Shown in pieces: positions 20,101 through 30,712 of a DNA stretch of 64,000 nucleotides. The stretch's first letter is position 1. Every line of letters starts with the position of its first letter. The position numbers and the translations under genes were made by a program. The stretch comes from Microbulbifer flavimaris (lineage in GTDB: Bacteria; Pseudomonadota; Gammaproteobacteria; Pseudomonadales; Cellvibrionaceae), in contig NZ_LRFG02000007.1 in assembly GCF_001641755.2 (NCBI RefSeq), positions 42,912-106,911 of the forward strand, given 5' to 3'. The notes below the pieces were generated by a model. It was not told where the DNA came from and did no database searches. It worked only from the letters and a program-made list of their open reading frames with translations.

Positions 20101-21324
20101 ATGCGTCGGGTTGCGATCACCGGAATGGGCATCACGTCCTGCATTGGCACCAATCTGGATGCGGTTACCGCATCCCTGAAAGAGGGCCGCAGCGGCATTC
20201 GCTTCCAGGAGGAGTACCGCGAGCTGGGCCTCCGCAGTCAGGTCGGCGGACCGGTCGATATCGACTTTAAAGATCATATCGACCGCAAGCACCTGCGCTT
20301 TATGGGCGATTCGGCGGCTTATGCCTATATCGCCATGCAGGAAGCCATCCGCACTTCCGGCCTGGAAGAAGGGGATATTTCCAATCCACGCACCGGCCTG
20401 GTCATGGGCTCCGGCGGTACTTCTACCGCTGCGATCATCGACGCCGCCCAGACCCTGAAGGAAAAAGGCGTGCGCCGGGTGGGCGCCTTCCGGGTGCCGC
20501 AAGTGATGGGCAGCACCGTATCGGCCTGCCTGGCCACCCCCTTCAAGATCAAGGGCGTGAACTACAGCATCTCATCCGCCTGTGCCACCAGCGCACACTG
20601 CATCGGCAACGGTGCCGAGCTGATCCAGATGGGCAAGCAGGATATCGTTTTCGCCGGCGGCGGCGAGGAGCTGGCCTGGAGCCTGACTCACCTGTTTGAC
20701 GCCATGGGCGCCCTTTCCAGCAAGTACAACGACACTCCCGAGCGCGCATCGCGACCCTACGACGCCGATCGCGACGGGTTTGTGATCGCCGGCGGTGGCG
20801 GCTGCCTGGTGCTGGAAGAGATGGAACACGCCAAGGCCCGCGGCGCGACCATTTACGCCGAGCTGACCGGCTACGGCGCCACCTCTGATGGCTACGATAT
20901 GGTGGCCCCGAGCGGCGAGGGCGCGGTGCGCTGCATGCAGCAGGCGCTGGCAGGCATGGACGGCAAGGGGCTGGAAGGCGGCGTGGATTACGTCAACACC
21001 CACGGCACCTCCACACCGGTGGGCGATGTGGCAGAACTGCGCGCCCTGCGCGAAGTCTTCGGCGATAAGGTACCGCCATTTGCCTCCACCAAATCCCTCA
21101 CCGGCCACTCTCTCGGCGCGGCCGGCGTGCAGGAGGCGATCTACAGCCTGCTGATGATGCAGAACGACTTCATTGCCGCATCGGCCAACGTCGAGAACCG
21201 GGACACCGAGGCCGAGGGCATGGATCTGGTGACTGAGAAGCGTGAAGCGAAAATCCAGCGCGCCCTGTCCAACAGCTTCGGCTTCGGCGGCACTAACGCC
21301 TGCCTGGTCTTTGACAAGGTCTGA
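20101..21324 (+). CDS. fabB: 3-oxoacyl-[ACP] synthase I
   Basis: FabB is the condensing enzyme that elongates the cis-3-decenoyl product of FabA. The 407 residues have the Cys161-His-His triad: [21 protein letters not shown] near residue 299, and [10 protein letters not shown] near 334, and the glycine-rich FGFGGTNA end. ACGGAG lies 6 nt before the ATG. A strong terminator closes the fabA-fabB unit. Confidence 0.97.
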   Translation: MRRVAITGMGITSCIGTNLDAVTASLKEGRSGIRFQEEYRELGLRSQVGGPVDIDFKDHIDRKHLRFMGDSAAYAYIAMQEAIRTSGLEEGDISNPRTGLVMGSGGTSTAAIIDAAQTLKEKGVRRVGAFRVPQVMGSTVSACLATPFKIKGVNYSISSACATSAHCIGNGAELIQMGKQDIVFAGGGEELAWSLTHLFDAMGALSSKYNDTPERASRPYDADRDGFVIAGGGGCLVLEEMEHAKARGATIYAELTGYGATSDGYDMVAPSGEGAVRCMQQALAGMDGKGLEGGVDYVNTHGTSTPVGDVAELRALREVFGDKVPPFASTKSLTGHSLGAAGVQEAIYSLLMMQNDFIAASANVENRDTEAEGMDLVTEKREAKIQRALSNSFGFGGTNACLVFDKV

Positions 21325-21364
21325 TCGGGGCAAGCTTGAAAGAGATTCGCTGACTCAGCGAGAG

Positions 21365-21394
21365 GGCGGAACCGGAAGCGGTTCCGCCTTTTTT
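21365..21394 (+). terminator. terminator of fabA-fabB
   Basis: GGCGGAACCG-GAAG-CGGTTCCGCC followed by TTTTTT, 41 nt after the fabB stop. Confidence 0.92.
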
Positions 21395-21420
21395 GTGGGC
21401 GCCAGTTTATTTGGCGCTGC

Positions 21421-22257
21421 TTATTTGGTGCTGCCCAGGCGCTCCAGCCAGAGCTCCACCTGACGGGTCAGCCCCTGACGCCAGCTGCGCTGCTGAATAC
21501 CGAACACATCGCGCAGCTTTTCGGAGGCCAGTACCGCGCTGTGATTCTCGGCCTCAGGAAGCGGGCTCAACGCCACACCAAAGTCCTCATCGTAAAAGGA
21601 CTGCGCCCGTTCCAGCACCTCGCGGCCGAATTCGTAGGCAGTACAGGCATCCGCCGCACCGTAATGGTAAGTGCCAGACTGCAGCGCGCCACTGGCCAGC
21701 TGCTGCACCACTGCCACGACCACGCGGCAGAGGTCCGTCAGAGTCACCGGGCTGCCGCGGCTCTGGTCGTCGAGTTCCAGTGACTTGCCCGAGAGAATCC
21801 CGGCCAGAATACGACCGAGCAGGGCCTGCTCGTTGCGGTCCACCAGCCAGCCAAAGCGCAGGGTGGTCACGCCCGCCCTGCCCCGCAGGGCCTCTTCGCA
21901 GGCGAGCCACATTTCGCCCTGCTCCGAATTCGGTGCGGGCTCGTCGTCCTCGTCGTAGCGTTTGCGGGTACCTCCGGGGAAAACCCGGTAGGAGGAGATA
22001 TGCACCAGCGGCCCGGTCTCGCTGGCTGCCAGTGTGCGGCAGGCCTGCAGGGCCCCGTCCATTGTCTCACTGCCGCCGAGACAGATCGCGTTCACCACAA
22101 TGGCCCCGGACCGCAGCTGATCGAGTTCGTCCGCATTCAGCAACTGAACGCGAAAACCGGCACGCTGCAGACGCTTCTGCAACATGCCGTCAACTTTACT
22201 GCCGGAGCCGATAACCGCGACGGAATCCGGAGCGTAGCCGGTGTGATGAATTTGCAC
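21421..22257 (-). CDS. RmlD-like NAD(P)-binding protein, catalytically degenerate
   Basis: A 278-residue Rossmann-fold protein of the dTDP-4-dehydrorhamnose reductase / sugar-nucleotide-binding group of extended SDRs. Visible are a nucleotide-binding loop near residue 16 (VAVIGSGSKVDG), the HISSYRVFPGG strand (family SSTDYVFDG position), and LRFGWLVD. The usual catalytic YxxxK is missing: the expected helix reads EQGEMWLACEEAL. It may be a binding or regulatory relative rather than a reductase. It lies 15 nt after ssb and may be co-transcribed; the neighbours give no sugar pathway. Confidence 0.7.
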   Translation of the reverse strand: MQIHHTGYAPDSVAVIGSGSKVDGMLQKRLQRAGFRVQLLNADELDQLRSGAIVVNAICLGGSETMDGALQACRTLAASETGPLVHISSYRVFPGGTRKRYDEDDEPAPNSEQGEMWLACEEALRGRAGVTTLRFGWLVDRNEQALLGRILAGILSGKSLELDDQSRGSPVTLTDLCRVVVAVVQQLASGALQSGTYHYGAADACTAYEFGREVLERAQSFYDEDFGVALSPLPEAENHSAVLASEKLRDVFGIQQRSWRQGLTRQVELWLERLGSTK

Positions 22258-22272
22258 GGGACCGGCAGATCC

Positions 22273-22857
22273 TTAGAAGGGGATGTCGTCGTCGAAGCTG
22301 TTGTCGAAGCCCCCGGCAGGCGCCTTGTTACCGCCCTGGTTGCCGCCGGCCTGACCACCGCCCTGGGAGGGAGCCATGGGAGAGGGAGCTGCGTTACCCT
22401 GGCCGTAGCCCGGCTGGCCGCCCTGCTGGAATCCGCCACCCTGTTGCTGGTAGCCACCCTGCCCCTGCTGGTCATAGCCGCCCATTCCCTGGCCCTGGCC
22501 ATAGCCGCCCTGCTCACCGCGGCCATCCAGCATCTGCATCTCGCTGGCGACGATTTCGGTGGTGTAACGGTCCTGGCCGCTGTTCTTGTCCTGCCACTTG
22601 CGGGTGCGCAGGCTGCCCTCGATATAAACCTTGCTGCCCTTGCGCAGGTATTCGCCGGCAATCTCCGCCAGGCGATTGAAGAACACCACCCGGTGCCATT
22701 CGGTGCGCTCCTGCTGCTGGCCGGTCTGCTTGTCCTTCCAGGTCTCGGAGGTCGCCAGATTCACATTGGTGACTGCGCCACCGCTGGGCATATAGCGGGT
22801 TTCCGGATCCGCGCCCAGATTGCCGATCAGGATGACTTTGTTGATTCCCCGGGCCAT
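22273..22857 (-). CDS. ssb: single-stranded DNA-binding protein
   Basis: SSB coats single-stranded DNA in replication, repair and recombination. Of 194 residues, 1-110 form the OB-fold ([19 protein letters not shown], then [14 protein letters not shown]), followed by a long Gly/Gln-rich linker (many GYGQGQ and QQGGG units) and the acidic partner-binding tip DDDIPF. GGAG precedes the ATG. The gene order uvrA / MFS / ssb is as in Pseudomonas, with uvrA divergent. Confidence 0.97.
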   Translation of the reverse strand: MARGINKVILIGNLGADPETRYMPSGGAVTNVNLATSETWKDKQTGQQQERTEWHRVVFFNRLAEIAGEYLRKGSKVYIEGSLRTRKWQDKNSGQDRYTTEIVASEMQMLDGRGEQGGYGQGQGMGGYDQQGQGGYQQQGGGFQQGGQPGYGQGNAAPSPMAPSQGGGQAGGNQGGNKAPAGGFDNSFDDDIPF

Positions 22858-22879
22858 TGGCCTCTCCTCTCTCGTGCGT

Positions 22880-22896
22880 GCGGATCAGTGATCCGC
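22880..22896 (-). other. hairpin in the ssb leader
   Basis: GCGGATC-ACT-GATCCGC on the minus strand is a perfect 7-bp stem about 20 nt before the ssb start. It could affect ssb translation or be an operator; no LexA box is seen beside it. Confidence 0.35.
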
Positions 22897-22956
22897 GAAT
22901 TTCAATTCAGGTTTACAGCACCGCCTGCCCGGCGGGGGCGGCGATCATTTGGATAT

Positions 22957-24123
22957 TTATCCAGCAGCATACAACAGGCGCGCCCTCAGCCGCCACCAGA
23001 GCAGGCCCCACAGGATGACGACTGCCAGCCCCAGGAATGCTACCGCTCCGGGACCGCCCAGACCATACAGGTAGCCACCCAGCGCACCGCCGACAAAGGC
23101 GCCCAGGAACTGCAAGGTGGCGTAAAGCCCCGATGCGCCCCCACGGGCCTCGGCAGGAGCCGAGCGGGTCAACTGAGCCGGCAGCAATGCTTCCAGCAGG
23201 TTGAAGGCGATAAAAAACACCGCCAGCAGCGCGATGACAAGCCAGCCGCTGCCCGCCCAGAGGGCCATACTGCCCGCCGCGAGACCAGCAGCTGCGAGTC
23301 CCAGGGCCTGCGGCACCCGGCCGCTACGCTCTGCGAGGCGCATCAACGGTAGCATCAGCACAAACGAACCGAGCATCAGCGGGCCATAGAGCTTCCAGTG
23401 TTCCGCCCCCGGCAGACCCAGCTCCGCCACCAGCAACGGCGGCAGGGGCACGAACATTGCGGTGAGCAAAAGGTGGGAAAAGAAAACCCCACTGACCAGC
23501 TTCCAGATCTCCCCATTGCCCATCAGCGCACGGAAGCCGCCCCGGTAGACGCCCGGTCCCCGGGCCTCCTGCGGATCGGGGACCAGTCGCCAGGCAATCA
23601 GCAGCCCCAGTACCGCCAGGGCGGCGGTCACCCAGAAGATGGCTGCCAGGCCCCCTGCCCCGGCCAGAACCGGACCGAGAATCACCGCCAGCATGAATGC
23701 CAAGCCGATGGCTGCACCGATGGCCGCCATCGCCTTGCCGCGATTCTCGTAGCGGGTCAGGTCCGCCATCAGCGCCATCGTGGCTGCGGCAATGGCGCCA
23801 CAACCCTGCAGAATACGCCCCGCAATCAGCCCGTAAACGGAATCCGTCTGCGCCGCCACCATGCTGCCGAGGGCAAAAATCGCCAGACCGGTATAGATCA
23901 CCGGCTTGCGACCCCAGCGATCCGACAGCATACCCAGCGGGATCTGCAGCAGTGCCTGGCTCAGGCCGTAAGCCCCCAGGGCAATGCCCAGCAGGGCCGG
24001 GGTGCTCCCCTCATAATCCGCGCCGTACACGGACAGTACCGGCAGCACCATGAACAGACCGAGCATGCGGAAAACGTACAGGGAAGCGAGACCCGCGAGG
24101 GCGCGGCGCTCAGTGACATTCAT
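22957..24123 (-). CDS. MFS transporter
   Basis: A 388-residue major facilitator with about 12 hydrophobic spans and the loop 2-3 signature GMLSDRWGRKPVIYTGL, typical of drug-efflux type MFS proteins. The ATG at 24123 is chosen because the protein then begins MNVTERRALAGLASLYVFRM, immediately before the first span. Its position between uvrA and ssb is conserved in pseudomonads, where the homologue has no established substrate. It is divergent from uvrA. Confidence 0.88.
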   Translation of the reverse strand: MNVTERRALAGLASLYVFRMLGLFMVLPVLSVYGADYEGSTPALLGIALGAYGLSQALLQIPLGMLSDRWGRKPVIYTGLAIFALGSMVAAQTDSVYGLIAGRILQGCGAIAAATMALMADLTRYENRGKAMAAIGAAIGLAFMLAVILGPVLAGAGGLAAIFWVTAALAVLGLLIAWRLVPDPQEARGPGVYRGGFRALMGNGEIWKLVSGVFFSHLLLTAMFVPLPPLLVAELGLPGAEHWKLYGPLMLGSFVLMLPLMRLAERSGRVPQALGLAAAGLAAGSMALWAGSGWLVIALLAVFFIAFNLLEALLPAQLTRSAPAEARGGASGLYATLQFLGAFVGGALGGYLYGLGGPGAVAFLGLAVVILWGLLWWRLRARLLYAAG

Positions 24124-24376
24124 GGAGTAATCCGGGACGACAACAATGGCTTGAGGGCGCGCATTGTACCAGCGGCGGGCGGGTTGGTCAGTGGCCACTC
24201 CGGCAATGACCCGACCGGTGCGTCATCGAAGCATGAAGACAGCGGCCAATGTTGGGATCCGGCCCCCGGGCCTCTACCGTAAAGGCGGGAAGTAGAGAAA
24301 CCCGGGTTGCGGTTTTGGCCCACTTGACAGCGGGCTTATACTTGACCGTTTTCTCCCAGCCGGTATAGGACGAAGC

Positions 24377-27202
24377 GTGGACACGATTTATGTACGGGGT
24401 GCGCGCACCCACAACCTGAAGAATATCGATCTGGATATTCCCCGCGACAAACTTATCGTGATCACCGGGCTGTCCGGCTCTGGTAAGTCCTCACTCGCTT
24501 TCGACACCCTCTATGCCGAGGGCCAGCGCCGCTATGTGGAATCCCTCTCCACCTATGCCCGCCAGTTCCTGTCAATGATGGAGAAACCGGATGTCGACAC
24601 CGTCGAGGGACTGTCACCGGCCATCTCTATCGAGCAGAAGTCCACCTCCCACAACCCCCGCTCCACCGTGGGCACCATCACCGAGATTTACGATTACCTG
24701 CGCCTGCTGTTCGCCCGTGTCGGCGAACCCCGCTGCCCGGATCACGGCGAGCCGCTGCAGGCGCAGACCATCAGCCAGATGGTGGACCAGGTACTGGCCA
24801 TGCCGGAGGGCACCAAGATCATGCTGCTGGCGCCGGTGGTGCGCGACCGTAAGGGCGAGCACCTGCACGTGTTCGAGCGCCTGCGCCGTGACGGCTTCGT
24901 GCGCGCACGCATCGACGGTACCGTATGTGACCTGGACGACACCCCCAACCTGGACAAGCGCAGAAAACACACCATCGAGGTGGTGGTGGACCGGTTCAAG
25001 GTACGCGAGGACCTGCAGCTCCGCCTGGCAGAATCCTTCGAAACCGCCCTGACGCTCACCGACGGCATTGCCTCCATCGCCTTTATGGAGGGCGATCAGG
25101 AAGAACGGCTATTCTCTGCCCGCCACGCCTGCCCGGTGTGTGATTACTCACTGAATGAACTGGAGCCGCGTCTCTTTTCTTTCAACAACCCGGCGGGCGC
25201 CTGCCCCAGCTGCGACGGCCTGGGGGTCAAGCAGTTCTTCGACGAGGACAAGGTCATCATGGACCCGGAGAGCAGCATCTCCGAAGGCGCCATTCGAGGC
25301 TGGGACCGGCGCAATATCTACTACTACCACATGCTGGACTCGCTGGCGGAGCACTACGGCTTTGATCTGGACACCCCCTGGAACAAGCTGCGCAAGAAGG
25401 ACCGCCAGGTAATCCTCCACGGCAGTGGCGACACCGTGATCGACTTCAGCTATGTCAACGACCGCGGCGACGTCACTGTTCGGCGCCACACGTTCGAGGG
25501 CATCATCCCCAACTTCCAGCGCCGCTATCGGGATACCGAGTCCCAGTCTGTGCGCGATGAACTGGCCAAGTACCTGAGTACCCAGAACTGCCCGGAGTGC
25601 AGCGGCACCCGCCTGCGCCGCGAAGCCCGCAACGTGTTTGTGGACAATCGCACCCTTTCCCAGATCACCGAGCTGCCAGTGGGCGAGGCTTTCGACTATT
25701 TCGATCACCAGCTCCAGTTCAGCGGCGCGCAGAAAGAGATCGCGGACAAGATTCTCAAGGAACTCCGGGACCGCTTCCGCTTTCTTGTGGACGTGGGTCT
25801 CAATTATCTGACGTTGAATCGCAGCGCCGAGACTCTGTCCGGCGGCGAGGCGCAGCGCATCCGCCTGGCCAGCCAGATCGGTGCCGGCCTCGTCGGCGTC
25901 ATGTACATTCTCGACGAGCCCTCTATCGGCCTGCACCAGCGGGATAACGAGCGGCTGCTGAACACCCTCACCCATCTGCGGGACATCGGCAATACCGTGA
26001 TCGTGGTGGAGCACGATGAGGATGCGATTCGCAGTGCCGACTTTATCGTGGATATTGGCCCGGGAGCCGGTGTGCACGGCGGTGAGGTGGTCGCGGCGGG
26101 TTCGGCGGAGAAAATCGCAGAGTGCGAGCGCTCACTTACCGGCCAGTACCTCTCTGGCAAAAAGGAGATCGCTGTACCGGAGGAGCGCTATGTGCCCGAC
26201 CCCGAGTATATGCTGCGAATCGAGGGCGCCACCGGCAACAACCTGAAGGAGGTGACCCTGGAAATTCCGGTGGGGCTGTTCACCTGTGTCACTGGTGTCT
26301 CCGGCTCCGGCAAGTCGACCCTGATCAACGCCACCTTGTACCCACTGGCCGCCACAGAGCTGAACAAAGCCACCACCCTGAAGGCATCCCCCCACAAAGC
26401 CGTCGAGGGACTGGAGCACTTCGACAAGTGCGTCGATATCGACCAGAGCCCCATCGGTCGTACCCCCCGCTCCAACCCGGCCACCTACACGGGGATTTTT
26501 ACTCCGATCCGCGACCTGTTTGCCGGCACCCAGGAAGCGCGTTCCCGTGGTTATAAACCCGGCCGGTTCAGCTTCAACGTCAAGGGCGGCCGCTGCGAAG
26601 CCTGCCAGGGCGATGGCGTCATCAAGGTGGAGATGCACTTCCTGCCGGATATCTACGTCCCCTGTGACACCTGTAAGGGTAAGCGTTACAACCGTGAGAC
26701 CCTGGAGGTCCACTACAAGGGCAAGAATATTCACGAGGTGCTGGAGATGACCGTGGAAGAGGCACGGGAATTCTTCGATGCGGTGCCGGCCATTGCCAAG
26801 AAACTGCAGACCCTGATGGACGTGGGCCTCTCCTACATCAAACTGGGCCAGGCGGCCACCACCCTCTCCGGCGGCGAGGCACAGCGGGTAAAGCTGTCAC
26901 GGGAACTGTCCAAGCGGGATACGGGCCAGACCCTGTATATTCTCGACGAGCCCACCACCGGCCTGCATTTTGCGGACATCCAGTTATTGCTGGACGTGTT
27001 GCACCGCCTGCGCGATCACGGCAACACCATCGTGGTGATCGAGCACAACCTGGACGTGATCAAGACCGCGGACTGGATCGTGGACCTGGGCCCGGAAGGC
27101 GGCTCCGGCGGGGGTGAAATCATCGCCACCGGTACACCGGAAGATGTGGCGGAGACCGAGCGCTCGCACACCGGCCGCTTCCTGAAGCCGATCCTGTTCT
27201 GA
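24377..27202 (+). CDS. uvrA: excinuclease ABC subunit A
   Basis: UvrA is the damage-recognition ATPase of nucleotide excision repair. At 941 residues it has two ABC modules: Walker [10 protein letters not shown] (~31-39) and GVSGSGKST (~643-651), two LSGGEAQR signatures, and zinc modules CPVC/CPSC (~253-280) and CEAC/CDTC (~738-763). The start is a GTG. A -10-like TATACT at 24337-24342 has only a weak -35, and no CTG-N10-CAG LexA box is present in 24124-24376. Confidence 0.97.
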   Translation: MDTIYVRGARTHNLKNIDLDIPRDKLIVITGLSGSGKSSLAFDTLYAEGQRRYVESLSTYARQFLSMMEKPDVDTVEGLSPAISIEQKSTSHNPRSTVGTITEIYDYLRLLFARVGEPRCPDHGEPLQAQTISQMVDQVLAMPEGTKIMLLAPVVRDRKGEHLHVFERLRRDGFVRARIDGTVCDLDDTPNLDKRRKHTIEVVVDRFKVREDLQLRLAESFETALTLTDGIASIAFMEGDQEERLFSARHACPVCDYSLNELEPRLFSFNNPAGACPSCDGLGVKQFFDEDKVIMDPESSISEGAIRGWDRRNIYYYHMLDSLAEHYGFDLDTPWNKLRKKDRQVILHGSGDTVIDFSYVNDRGDVTVRRHTFEGIIPNFQRRYRDTESQSVRDELAKYLSTQNCPECSGTRLRREARNVFVDNRTLSQITELPVGEAFDYFDHQLQFSGAQKEIADKILKELRDRFRFLVDVGLNYLTLNRSAETLSGGEAQRIRLASQIGAGLVGVMYILDEPSIGLHQRDNERLLNTLTHLRDIGNTVIVVEHDEDAIRSADFIVDIGPGAGVHGGEVVAAGSAEKIAECERSLTGQYLSGKKEIAVPEERYVPDPEYMLRIEGATGNNLKEVTLEIPVGLFTCVTGVSGSGKSTLINATLYPLAATELNKATTLKASPHKAVEGLEHFDKCVDIDQSPIGRTPRSNPATYTGIFTPIRDLFAGTQEARSRGYKPGRFSFNVKGGRCEACQGDGVIKVEMHFLPDIYVPCDTCKGKRYNRETLEVHYKGKNIHEVLEMTVEEAREFFDAVPAIAKKLQTLMDVGLSYIKLGQAATTLSGGEAQRVKLSRELSKRDTGQTLYILDEPTTGLHFADIQLLLDVLHRLRDHGNTIVVIEHNLDVIKTADWIVDLGPEGGSGGGEIIATGTPEDVAETERSHTGRFLKPILF

Positions 27203-27282
27203 CCGGATCCCGGGGGGCGGGCCAGCGGCTCATCCCCCGGGCGATTACTGCAACGACAACAGCCGCCAAGAGCATAAAAACA

Positions 27283-28506
27283 ATGAACATCGGCAAGCTG
27301 AACATCGGCCCGGCCACCATGGTCACGGCGGCCTTTATTGGCCCCGGCACCGTGATTACCGCCTCCCTGGCCGGCGCCAACTATGGTTACGCCCTGCTCT
27401 GGGCCCTGCTGTTCTCCGTGTGCGCCAGCATCATCCTGCAGGAAATGGCCGCGCGACTGGGCGTCGTCACCCAGCGGGGACTGGGGGAAAACATTCGCGA
27501 GACGTTCCAGCGCCCGCTGCCGCGCTGGTGCGCAATGGCCCTTGTAGTCAGCGCCATTTTTATCGGCAATGCGGCTTATCAGGGCGGCAACATTGCCGGT
27601 GCCGCCGTCGGCGTTACGGCCCTGTTCCGGGATTGGCCTGGCGCAGCGGCGGCGTTCAACCTGCCCGCAATTCTGATCACGATCATCGCCTTCGCCCTGC
27701 TGTGGAGTGGCAGCTATCGACTGATCGAGCGAGCCCTGGTTTTTCTTGTGGCGTTAATGAGTCTCGCCTTCCTCGCGACTTTCATTGTCACCCGTCCCGA
27801 CCTTGGCGATCTGCTTCGGGGCCTGCTGGTGCCCGGCATCCCTGATGGTGCGGCGCTGACGGTGATCGCCCTGATCGGCACTACCGTGGTGCCCTACAAC
27901 CTGTTTCTGCACAGTGCCAGCGCCAGTCAAAAGTGGAAGCACCGCGACCAGCTTCCCGAGGCCCGCCGGGATCTGCTGGTATCCATTCCGCTCGGGGGGC
28001 TGATTTCCATCGCGATTGCTTCCACTGCAGCCTCGGCCTTTTTTCAGCGCCAGATCGACATACAGGGCGCTTCAGGCCTGGCGGCGTCGCTGGAACCGCT
28101 GTTCGGGAGCGGCGCCGCCGCATTTCTCGGTATTGGCCTGTTTGCTGCGGGCATCTCCTCGGCGCTCACCGCGCCGCTGGCGGCCGCCTACGCACTGCGC
28201 GGTGTGCTGGGGCTTGCAGGGGGGATGCGCAGCCCAGGCTTTCGCCTGACCTGGCTGGCCGTGCTGCTATCCGGGGGGACCATCGCCACCCTGGGAGTGC
28301 GTCCGGTGGAGGTCATCTGGTTTGCCCAGGTCGCCAACGGCCTGTTGCTACCCATCGTGACCGCGTTCCTGCTGTGGGAGATGAATACCGACCGGCTGGG
28401 GGAGCACCGCAACAACCGACTGCAAAACCTGCTCGGCTGCCTCGTTCTCCTGATTACAGTGTTGCTGGGTGGGCGCAGCCTGCTATCGGCTTTCGGGGCT
28501 CTCTGA
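27283..28506 (+). CDS. Nramp-related transporter with non-canonical metal site
   Basis: A 407-residue polytopic protein with about 11 spans and Nramp-family similarity (GANYGYALLW, LQEMAARLGVVT, VVPYNLFLHSASASQKW). In canonical Nramp metal transporters span 1 has DPGN and span 6 has a metal-binding methionine (MPHN). Here span 1 reads GPGT (residues 20-23) and span 6 VVPYN (202-206), so the metal-binding Asp, Asn and Met are all replaced, while His210 remains. Substrate is therefore uncertain. It follows uvrA by 80 nt with only a weak ribosome-binding site (AAGAG), and converges with the acylase gene. Confidence 0.8.
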   Translation: MNIGKLNIGPATMVTAAFIGPGTVITASLAGANYGYALLWALLFSVCASIILQEMAARLGVVTQRGLGENIRETFQRPLPRWCAMALVVSAIFIGNAAYQGGNIAGAAVGVTALFRDWPGAAAAFNLPAILITIIAFALLWSGSYRLIERALVFLVALMSLAFLATFIVTRPDLGDLLRGLLVPGIPDGAALTVIALIGTTVVPYNLFLHSASASQKWKHRDQLPEARRDLLVSIPLGGLISIAIASTAASAFFQRQIDIQGASGLAASLEPLFGSGAAAFLGIGLFAAGISSALTAPLAAAYALRGVLGLAGGMRSPGFRLTWLAVLLSGGTIATLGVRPVEVIWFAQVANGLLLPIVTAFLLWEMNTDRLGEHRNNRLQNLLGCLVLLITVLLGGRSLLSAFGAL

Positions 28507-28561
28507 GGCAGCCCCTGTACGCGGGAGTGACGGTGCGGAAAGCCGCCACACGGTAAACCAC

Positions 28562-30712
28562 CTACTGCAATCCCGGCCGATAGCGCCGCGAAACCTGGCC
28601 CTTCAGCTCTGCCCGGCGGAAAGGCACCGGACGCAGTTTCTCCGCCGCAAACAGTTCAGCCTGATCGGCGAAGTGGGGGGACGCCCGGTCGAGGGTGGCC
28701 GAGCCAAAATTGTGCACGGCCCTGGAGCTGACCCGCCCATCGCTATCCCACTCCACTACCATGATAAAGCTGTCCCCCGCGCGATTCTCAAAAGTGCCCT
28801 CGTCGCTCAAAGGGCCACCGTAGACCGCGCGCAGCGTGTCGGGCCCGCCATCGATTGGCCAGCTTTGCTCGCCACGCACATGCCGATTGATCTGGCCAAA
28901 CGGCACCTCAACCTTTCCGTGGAAGCGCACCAGGGCGTCCACAGCATCGACAAACGCCTGATCGATTTCTTCATTGGGTACCGGTTTGCCACGTGCCTGC
29001 TGCACCGGCGCGAGGGTGAGAATCGCCAGCGCCGCCTGCAGGTTGTCCCGGCCTGTGGAGCGGTCCCAGCGTTTCAGACTGTCGAGCGCAACGGCGTATT
29101 GTTCCTGCTGCAGTCGCTCGGGTTTTTCCGCCACCAGCCATCGCTCCAGGGCCACGATCTGGTAGCTGTCCGGGTGGTAGTGATGGTCATACTTCAACTG
29201 CTCGAAATCCGCCGCGGAAATACGTTTTTGCTCCCCATACAGGGCCTCGATCTGCAGCGCCCGATTGGTCACCTGCGTCTCGATACCCATAGATGCGGGG
29301 AAATCCTCTACCCAGGCGTCATCGTCACCATCCGTCGCCTGGAAAGGAGGGTTGTTGGCGTTGTAGACCAGACCGGATTGAGGATTAAGTGTTTTCGGCA
29401 TCCAGCTAAATTCGCGGTAATCACGCCAGATCAGTTCAGAGCGATCACCGGGAAGGTCCTGCCACCAGTCGGGCCCGTCGATTCGCTCGGGAAACATGGC
29501 GTTATAGTAGTGGCCGATATTCCCATCGCGATCTGCGTAGACGTAGTTGATGCTGGGCATGGCCTGCATTTTCAGGGCCGCCTCAAAGTCTTCGCGATTC
29601 TTTGCCTTGTTCAGGGCCAGCATAAAGTCGAGAGTGCGGGCCTCCCCCATCCCCGCCCAGCGCACCGCGTAGGTGCCGTGCTCGGTGCGAAAAACCGGGC
29701 CGTGTTCTGCCATCAGGATTTCCCGTCCTGCCGTCCAGTGCAACGGACCCAGCAACTTCACACGAATACGTGCCTCCCGCTTTTCGAATTCGTGCCACTG
29801 GCCATCCAGCAGATACTCGTCAGGGTTATCGGGATTGATGGTGAGGCGGTAAATATCCACCAGGTCCGGCTTGTTGACGGTGTTGGCCCAGCCGAGAAAT
29901 TCATTGTGACCGTGCAGGATCACCGGCGATGCGGGAAAGGTGGCTCCGGCCATATTCCAGCCTTCATCAGAGTGCACCCGGGCCTCGTACCAGGCAACGG
30001 GCCCTGTCAGCGGCTGATGGGAGTTGATCAGCAGGCGGGTGGCATCGTCAGTGCTGCGGTGCGGTGCCACCGCAATCCCCTGGCTGCCGATCGGCAGCTG
30101 CTGGGCATCGGCCCAGGTCAGGGCCGTCTCGCCGGACCGGTTGATCTCTTTAGGTCGCTGCGGGTCCAGAAGCTCACCCAGCACCTCGTCAAACCCATAA
30201 AACATGGGCGTCTTGAAGGTAAAACCGGCCACCAGGTCGCGGCCCGTCACCGGCAGCAGGTAACGCGAAACCCGGTCGGGATTTTGTGCCGCATAGAGGT
30301 TGATACCCGCAGCGTATGCCTCGGCTACGTGACGCGCCGCGGGCGAGAGCTTGGGATAGTCCCGCTCCACCGCATCCCAGACCCCCATCCACTGCACCAG
30401 GTAATCGGTCTTTGCGGCCGCAAGCCCCTGCTCTGCCGCCAGCTGCCCGCGGGTGGCAAGAATCACGCTCTGGATAGTGTCAAAGTCGTCTTCCGCATGG
30501 GCATAGGCGAGGCCGAAGGCGGCGTCCGCATCAGTGCCGCCGTAGATATGCGGCACGCCCCAGCGGTCGCGCAATATTTCCGCATCAAAAGCGCGGGCCT
30601 GTGCGCGATAGTCGACCTTTGCGATCTGCTGCGCTACCGGAGGCGGCATGCGCAGCAGGGCCGCGGTAACGACAAGGGCAATTACAACAGAGAGGGACAA
30701 CAGTAGCCGCAT
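28562..30712 (-). CDS. penicillin-amidase family acylase (Ntn hydrolase)
   Basis: A 716-residue precursor of the penicillin G amidase/AHL acylase family. A hydrophobic N-terminal signal (residues ~3-20) predicts export to the periplasm. The alpha part has RDRWGVPHIYGGTDADAAFG; the autoprocessing site is IGSQGIAVAP, with Ser210 as the expected new N-terminal nucleophile of the beta chain; HGHNEFLGWANTVN follows. Relatives cleave amide-linked acyl chains of aculeacin, acyl-homoserine lactones or pyoverdine precursors; the substrate here is unknown. GGAGG is 5 nt before the ATG. It stands alone on the strand after a 335-bp gap. Confidence 0.9.
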   Translation of the reverse strand: MRLLLSLSVVIALVVTAALLRMPPPVAQQIAKVDYRAQARAFDAEILRDRWGVPHIYGGTDADAAFGLAYAHAEDDFDTIQSVILATRGQLAAEQGLAAAKTDYLVQWMGVWDAVERDYPKLSPAARHVAEAYAAGINLYAAQNPDRVSRYLLPVTGRDLVAGFTFKTPMFYGFDEVLGELLDPQRPKEINRSGETALTWADAQQLPIGSQGIAVAPHRSTDDATRLLINSHQPLTGPVAWYEARVHSDEGWNMAGATFPASPVILHGHNEFLGWANTVNKPDLVDIYRLTINPDNPDEYLLDGQWHEFEKREARIRVKLLGPLHWTAGREILMAEHGPVFRTEHGTYAVRWAGMGEARTLDFMLALNKAKNREDFEAALKMQAMPSINYVYADRDGNIGHYYNAMFPERIDGPDWWQDLPGDRSELIWRDYREFSWMPKTLNPQSGLVYNANNPPFQATDGDDDAWVEDFPASMGIETQVTNRALQIEALYGEQKRISAADFEQLKYDHHYHPDSYQIVALERWLVAEKPERLQQEQYAVALDSLKRWDRSTGRDNLQAALAILTLAPVQQARGKPVPNEEIDQAFVDAVDALVRFHGKVEVPFGQINRHVRGEQSWPIDGGPDTLRAVYGGPLSDEGTFENRAGDSFIMVVEWDSDGRVSSRAVHNFGSATLDRASPHFADQAELFAAEKLRPVPFRRAELKGQVSRRYRPGLQ

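Noticed and set aside
24124..24376. LexA box for uvrA
   Set aside because: No CTG-N10-CAG pattern occurs in the uvrA/MFS intergenic region, so SOS control through a classical box is not supported.
28469..30706. 745-codon plus-strand open frame
   Set aside because: Antisense to the acylase gene, which has a signal peptide, processing site and ribosome-binding site.
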